10,038 bases of DNA, taken from NCBI GenBank assembly GCA_020844525.1, contig JAJGAH010000051.1, positions 1 through 10,038 on the forward strand, in the 5' to 3' direction. Numbering within the stretch: the first letter of the stretch is position 1; each line of letters begins with the position of its first letter. Of the stretch, positions 6,671 through 10,038 are shown in pieces. The notes beneath the pieces were generated by a model, which saw only the letters and a list, made by a program, of their open reading frames with translations, ran no database searches and had not been told where the DNA came from. The stretch is from Eubacterium sp. Lineage in GTDB: Bacteria > Bacillota > Clostridia > Lachnospirales > Lachnospiraceae. Both the position numbers and the translations under genes were made by a program.

Positions 6671-7798
6671 ATGGAAAAAGCAAAGGTCTATTTTACAGAT
6701 TTCCGTACCCATCCGCAGGGTCCGAGCCTTCCCGGCAAGCTGGCAAAGCTGATCCGCAGGGCCGGCATCGGCGATATTGACATGGATGGAAAATTTGTCG
6801 CCATCAAGATGCACTTCGGAGAGCTGGGCAATATCTCCTATCTCCGCCCGAACTATGCAAAGGCTGTTGCAGATGTAGTGAAGGAGCTTGGCGGCAAGCC
6901 GTTTCTCACCGACTGCAATACCCTGTACCCGGGAAGCAGAAAGAATGCCCTTGACCATCTCAGCTGTGCCGAGGAGAATGGCTTCAACATGGCGACGACC
7001 GGATGTCATGTCATCATCGGTGACGGACTGCGGGGAACGGATGAGGTCATCGTGCCGATCCGCAACGGAGAATACCTGCACGAAGCTTACATCGGCCATG
7101 CCATCATGGACGCTGATATTCTGATCAGTCTGACACATTTCAAGGGCCATGAGGCAACCGGCTTTGGCGGTGCCCTGAAGAATCTTGGCATGGGCTGCGG
7201 CAGCCGTGCAGGAAAAATGCACCAGCACAATTCCGGCAAACCACATGTCATTGAGGAAAACTGCCGTGGATGTCACCGCTGTGCAAAGGAATGCGGATCT
7301 GACGCCATCTTCTATGAGAACAATAAGGCACACATTGATCATGACCTGTGCAAGGGCTGTGGCCGATGTATCGGTGCATGTAATTACGATGCCATCGAGA
7401 ACGACAACGAGGACGCCAATGAGATTCTCGGATGTAAGATCGCAGAGTATTCACAGGCAGTCTGCGACGGACGTCCGACCTTCCATATCAGCCTGATCAC
7501 GGATGTCTCTCCAAACTGCGACTGTCATCCGGAAAACGATGCGCCGATTCTTCCGGATATCGGCATGTTCGCTTCCTTCGACCCGGTTGCCCTGGACCAG
7601 GCATGCGTAGACGCCTGTCTCGCTGCCACACCGCTTCCGAACAGCCAGCTCGGTGACAACCTGGCAAAGCCTGACTGGCATCATTACCACGATCATTTCC
7701 TTGACAGCAATCCGAATGTGCGCTGGAAGGAAACGCTGGAGCACGCGGAGAAAATCGGACTCGGCACACGCTCCTACGAGCTGATCAGGATGAAATAA
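6671..7798 (+). CDS. DUF362 domain protein with two 4Fe-4S ferredoxin motifs
   Basis: This 375-aa protein is probably cytoplasmic, with no signal peptide or membrane helix. The DUF362 part (about 1-190) includes FVAIKMHFGELGNISYLRP, FLTDCNTLYPGSR and the glycine-rich FKGHEATGFGGALKNLGMGCGSRAGK. A bacterial ferredoxin-type insert follows, with two complete CxxCxxCxxxC motifs: C198/C201/C204/C208 and C227/C230/C233/C237, which should bind two 4Fe-4S clusters. The fold resumes with SPNCDCHPENDAPILPDIGMF and FDPVALDQACVDA, containing an extra conserved-looking Cys pair, C283 and C285. The family's reaction is unknown to me; an electron-transfer or iron-sulfur-linked role is inferred. GGAGG lies 7 nt before the ATG. 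It is a single gene with its own promoter and terminator. Confidence 0.94.
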   Translation: MEKAKVYFTDFRTHPQGPSLPGKLAKLIRRAGIGDIDMDGKFVAIKMHFGELGNISYLRPNYAKAVADVVKELGGKPFLTDCNTLYPGSRKNALDHLSCAEENGFNMATTGCHVIIGDGLRGTDEVIVPIRNGEYLHEAYIGHAIMDADILISLTHFKGHEATGFGGALKNLGMGCGSRAGKMHQHNSGKPHVIEENCRGCHRCAKECGSDAIFYENNKAHIDHDLCKGCGRCIGACNYDAIENDNEDANEILGCKIAEYSQAVCDGRPTFHISLITDVSPNCDCHPENDAPILPDIGMFASFDPVALDQACVDACLAATPLPNSQLGDNLAKPDWHHYHDHFLDSNPNVRWKETLEHAEKIGLGTRSYELIRMK

Positions 7799-7807
7799 AT
7801 GTAAAGC

Positions 7808-7864
7808 GCAAACAATAGTGTATTCCCTGCCAGGAATATTGCATCTTCTGCTTGTGTAGTTTGC
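7808..7864 (+). other. Small nested inverted repeats in the DUF362 3' untranslated region
   Basis: TATTCC (7821-7826) pairs with GGAATA (7833-7838) across 6 nt, and GCAAAC (7808-7813) pairs with GTTTGC (7859-7864) around it. No T run follows, so this is not a terminator by itself. It may be a folded 3' end upstream of the real terminator, or chance. Confidence 0.25.
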
Positions 7865-7878
7865 CATGCAGACACTTT

Positions 7879-7927
7879 CGGCCCTGCCGCGCTTCCCGAT
7901 CGGAGCACAGCAGGGCCGTTTCCCGTT
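7879..7927 (+). terminator. Strong GC hairpin ending the DUF362 transcript
   Basis: CGGCCCTGC (7879-7887) pairs perfectly with GCAGGGCCG (7910-7918). A second inner helix of 5 bp (7891-7895 with 7902-7906, one wobble) lies inside, followed on the plus strand by TTTCCCGTTTT. It ends the rightward gene. The convergent GGDEF transcript would meet the same hairpin from the other side, but there it is followed by AAAGTG, so termination would be weaker. I see nothing further in 7928-8016. Confidence 0.7.
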
Positions 7928-8016
7928 TTCATACCTGATCCATGTAGTGCAGCATTTTACATTTGTTTAACTGCTTCTCTATTCCTGCAATGCCTCAAAG
8001 GGAATGCCCCAGGAGT

Positions 8017-9165
8017 TCACCGTTTTTTGTCGATATAGAGTTCCCGGTCTGCCCGATCCTGCACTGAAGCGATCGTCTCCTCCGGGCTGGTACAGACCGC
8101 ATAGCCAATGGAAATAGTGAGCCGAAACGGAAATCCTCGCTGGTCGGAGATATCGGCAATATTCTTTCTCAGTCCCTGCATCAATTGCTCCGGATCGTGA
8201 TTTCCCGAATCCAGCAGAATAAATTCATCTCCGCCAAATCGTCCGATGATCATGCCCTCTGTGGCAAAATCCCTCATGGCATCCGCAACTGCGACAAGCG
8301 CCTTATCACCGGTAAGATGACCGTATGTATCATTGATCTTCTTGAACTTATCCACATCAATCATATAGATTGCCATAGGATGGTCCTCTGAACAACGTTC
8401 CCAGTGTTTCTCCAGATATTCATTGATACGGTAACGATTGTTGATCTGGGTCAGAGCGTCCGTATAAATATTGGCGTTCTGCATTTCGATCAGAATCTCT
8501 ATGATCGACGGAAGAATACTCAGTATGATATAGGGCACGTAGGAGATAAAAAAACTAAAACCCGCACCGATCGCCGGATAAATAATACACCGCAGAAGGA
8601 CCAGGAAGTGATGACGCCTGGTCTTATACTTCTCCTGCAGTACTCTGTACAAGGTAAGTATGAACGCCAGCACCAGATACACACTGTCCAACAGTGTATT
8701 CATAATATACAGGAGATCAGAATCAAACCTTTCCCTTCCCAGGATGCCAGCGAAATTCAATAAATAAGACACGGTGATCACAGCCGAGGTGACAAACGGG
8801 AGTGCTGTAGCAATCTCCACCGGTGTGCTCTTTTCACTGAAATCATTTAAAAAACTGTACGCAAACAAAAACCAGAAATACGTAAACAGCGCAAGAACAC
8901 CGGAATCTGTATATTCAATGAATGTGATGAACTTATAGAGACTGGTGTGAAAGGACAGGATGACCCACAGCATGTTCTCGGCCGTATAGATCACATAGAC
9001 CCATATGATCCTCTTGAGAGCCTTGATCTCATTCTCGCGACCAATCGAGGAATATATTCTGCTGTAAATCTGCGCTGAAATCACGAGACAGACCGCCAGA
9101 AATGCAATGTAAAAGGGCTCAATCGCCTGGTCAAAATAATATTGCGGCGAGGTATTCATAAACAC
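8017..9165 (-). CDS. Membrane-bound diguanylate cyclase (GGDEF)
   Basis: This 382-aa protein has a hydrophobic N-terminal half of about seven helices (roughly 15-35, 53-70, 88-106, 118-138, 152-173, 187-209 and 210-226), a membrane sensor type I cannot name. A GGDEF domain follows (about 232-381). TDALTQINNR (235-244) opens the domain, MIDVDKFKKINDTYGH (268-283) holds the metal-binding Asp, the active-site GRFGGDEF is at 308-315, and it ends LTISIGYAV and ADRELYIDKK. It should make cyclic di-GMP from two GTP. The residues aligning with the inhibitory I-site RxxD read TEGM, so product inhibition through that site is absent. The start is GTG at 9165, with AGGA 6 nt upstream. An in-frame ATG at 9159 is possible but 12 nt from that site. 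I found no convincing promoter in the AT-rich 9166-9260. Confidence 0.95.
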   Translation of the reverse strand: MFMNTSPQYYFDQAIEPFYIAFLAVCLVISAQIYSRIYSSIGRENEIKALKRIIWVYVIYTAENMLWVILSFHTSLYKFITFIEYTDSGVLALFTYFWFLFAYSFLNDFSEKSTPVEIATALPFVTSAVITVSYLLNFAGILGRERFDSDLLYIMNTLLDSVYLVLAFILTLYRVLQEKYKTRRHHFLVLLRCIIYPAIGAGFSFFISYVPYIILSILPSIIEILIEMQNANIYTDALTQINNRYRINEYLEKHWERCSEDHPMAIYMIDVDKFKKINDTYGHLTGDKALVAVADAMRDFATEGMIIGRFGGDEFILLDSGNHDPEQLMQGLRKNIADISDQRGFPFRLTISIGYAVCTSPEETIASVQDRADRELYIDKKR

Positions 9166-9168
9166 TTA

Positions 9169-9176
9169 CCATCCTT
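9169..9176 (-). promoter_or_regulatory. Ribosome binding site favouring the GTG start of the GGDEF gene
   Basis: On the minus strand this is AAGGATGG, with AGGA 6 nt before the GTG at 9165 and 12 nt before the alternative ATG at 9159. The spacing favours the GTG. Confidence 0.5.
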
Positions 9177-9265
9177 GCAACAGATCTATTTCATTTCTTT
9201 TGCGTATTTTAGAAATGTTTATGTAATAAGTATAACTCTGAAAAATTATTTATGCTATATCCATA

Positions 9266-9294
9266 TTGACACAAAAACCTGCCGCGAATACAGT
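9266..9294 (+). promoter_or_regulatory. Promoter for the ThrE-type exporter gene
   Basis: A perfect -35 TTGACA (9266-9271) and a -10 TACAGT (9289-9294, four of six matches) are separated by 17 nt. Transcription would begin near 9301, giving a 40-nt leader with GGGGAGG (9328-9334) 6 nt before the ATG at 9341. Confidence 0.6.
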
Positions 9295-9340
9295 ATAAGT
9301 GATTTATTTTTGCAACAAATGGCTTCTGGGGAGGATGATC

Positions 9341-10038
9341 ATGAATCAGCAATACCGGATTATGCAGTCTCTTCTTGATTTTGGTGAGGAGCTTCTGGTA
9401 AGCGGTGCGGAAATCAGCCGGGTAGAAGATACATTGAACAGAATTGGCACAGCATTTGGCGCTGAAATGATGAATGTCTTCGTCATTACATCTCATATCA
9501 GTGTGACCATCTGCTGGAAGGATGGAACGTCCCTGGCGCAGACGCGCCGGATCCGCAGAGATACCGACAATGATTTTATCAAGCTTGAAAGCCTCAATGC
9601 ATTGAGCCGCCAGTTCTGTCATGCTCCCTTCTCTGTCGAAGAATTCGACCGGCGGCTTGACAGAATCCGGAGGATATATGCCTCCAAGAAAGACAGGCTG
9701 ATCGGGAACATTCTTGTAGCGGCGGCATTTACGATATTCTTCGGGGGAACTCCGGCAGATGCTCTGGCCGCAGCAGTTGTAGCTGTCTTTATCTTCTGGA
9801 TGCAGATTTATTTTCGTCCTTATTGTCTCAACACGGCGTCCTTTACCTGCGCCGGTTCTTTTTTATCCGGTTTCGTGATTGCGCTGCTGGCGTTGCTGAT
9901 TCCGGTTCTGCACCGTGACAAGATTCTGATCGGAGACATCATGCTCCTTGTACCTGGGATCATGTTTACGAATGCATTCAGAGAAGTGCTGCTTGGCGAT
10001 ACGCTTTCCGGAGTTCTTCGTCTTCTGGAGGCGATCCT
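9341..10038 (+). CDS. ThrE-type threonine/serine exporter, first component (3' end outside window)
   Basis: The reading frame is open for 232 codons to the window edge. The soluble N-terminal part matches the ThrE_1/DUF1212 family: LLVSGAEISRVEDTLNRIG (18-36), VFVITSHISVTI, then a DNDFIKLESLNALSR segment (76-90). Membrane helices begin near 120 (LIGNILVAAAFTIFFGG, AAVVAVFIFWM, FLSGFVIALLALLIPVL). The family signature LVPGIMFTNAFREVLLGD (203-220) and SGVLRLLEAI lead up to the last helix, so little should be missing (usual length about 250-260). In Firmicutes this half is generally followed by a short second membrane protein (ThrE_2) that completes the exporter. That is a prediction for the sequence beyond 10038. 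The ATG at 9341 has GGGGAGG 6 nt upstream. Function as amino acid efflux is known for the family; the actual substrate is inferred. Confidence 0.92.
   Translation, partial: MNQQYRIMQSLLDFGEELLVSGAEISRVEDTLNRIGTAFGAEMMNVFVITSHISVTICWKDGTSLAQTRRIRRDTDNDFIKLESLNALSRQFCHAPFSVEEFDRRLDRIRRIYASKKDRLIGNILVAAAFTIFFGGTPADALAAAVVAVFIFWMQIYFRPYCLNTASFTCAGSFLSGFVIALLALLIPVLHRDKILIGDIMLLVPGIMFTNAFREVLLGDTLSGVLRLLEAI

Noticed and set aside
6629..7342. Minus-strand open frame of 237 codons opposite the DUF362 gene
   Set aside because: It lies antisense to a gene with complete ferredoxin motifs, and its own translation shows no recognisable domain.
9209..9622. Minus-strand open frame of 137 codons over the exporter start
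   Set aside because: It overlaps the promoter, ribosome binding site and family-like start of the ThrE-type gene in antisense and has no protein-like pattern.

Overview
This looks like a chromosomal stretch from a low- to mid-GC Firmicute, probably an anaerobic Clostridia/Lachnospiraceae-type organism. I infer this from the strong GGAGG-type ribosome binding sites, sigma-A style promoters, a DUF5058 membrane protein, a ferredoxin-containing DUF362 protein and a ThrE-type exporter half. No tRNA, rRNA, CRISPR array, insertion sequence or phage gene was seen. The organism assignment is inference from gene content only.

Layout, left to right. (1) Positions 1-809, minus strand: the N-terminal part of a MalT/LuxR-type ATPase regulator, interrupted by an in-frame amber codon at 225-227, with recognisable family sequence continuing to the window edge. 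Its extended -10 promoter lies directly against the terminator of the next operon. (2) Positions 1124-6342, minus strand: a tightly packed cluster transcribed as tex, then a DUF5058 membrane protein, then a second polytopic membrane protein, then a membrane-anchored M20 metallopeptidase. The last three have short gaps and strong ribosome binding sites, and look like an uptake-and-hydrolysis module for an unidentified peptide or N-acyl amino acid. A 10-bp hairpin in the gap after tex may attenuate read-through from tex. (3) Positions 6343-6670: a divergent intergenic region with a promoter in each direction. The transcribed leader of the rightward gene contains a striking 17-nt inverted repeat. 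(4) Positions 6671-7798, plus strand: a DUF362 protein with two 4Fe-4S ferredoxin motifs, followed by a strong GC hairpin. (5) Positions 8017-9165, minus strand: a membrane-bound GGDEF diguanylate cyclase without an inhibitory I-site. (6) Positions 9341 to the window end, plus strand: the first component of a ThrE-type threonine/serine exporter, cut off by the window.

The most system-like part is the DUF5058 protein + membrane partner + M20 peptidase trio. The second most interesting is the structured leader of the DUF362 gene. The rest is fairly ordinary core and accessory metabolism and signalling.
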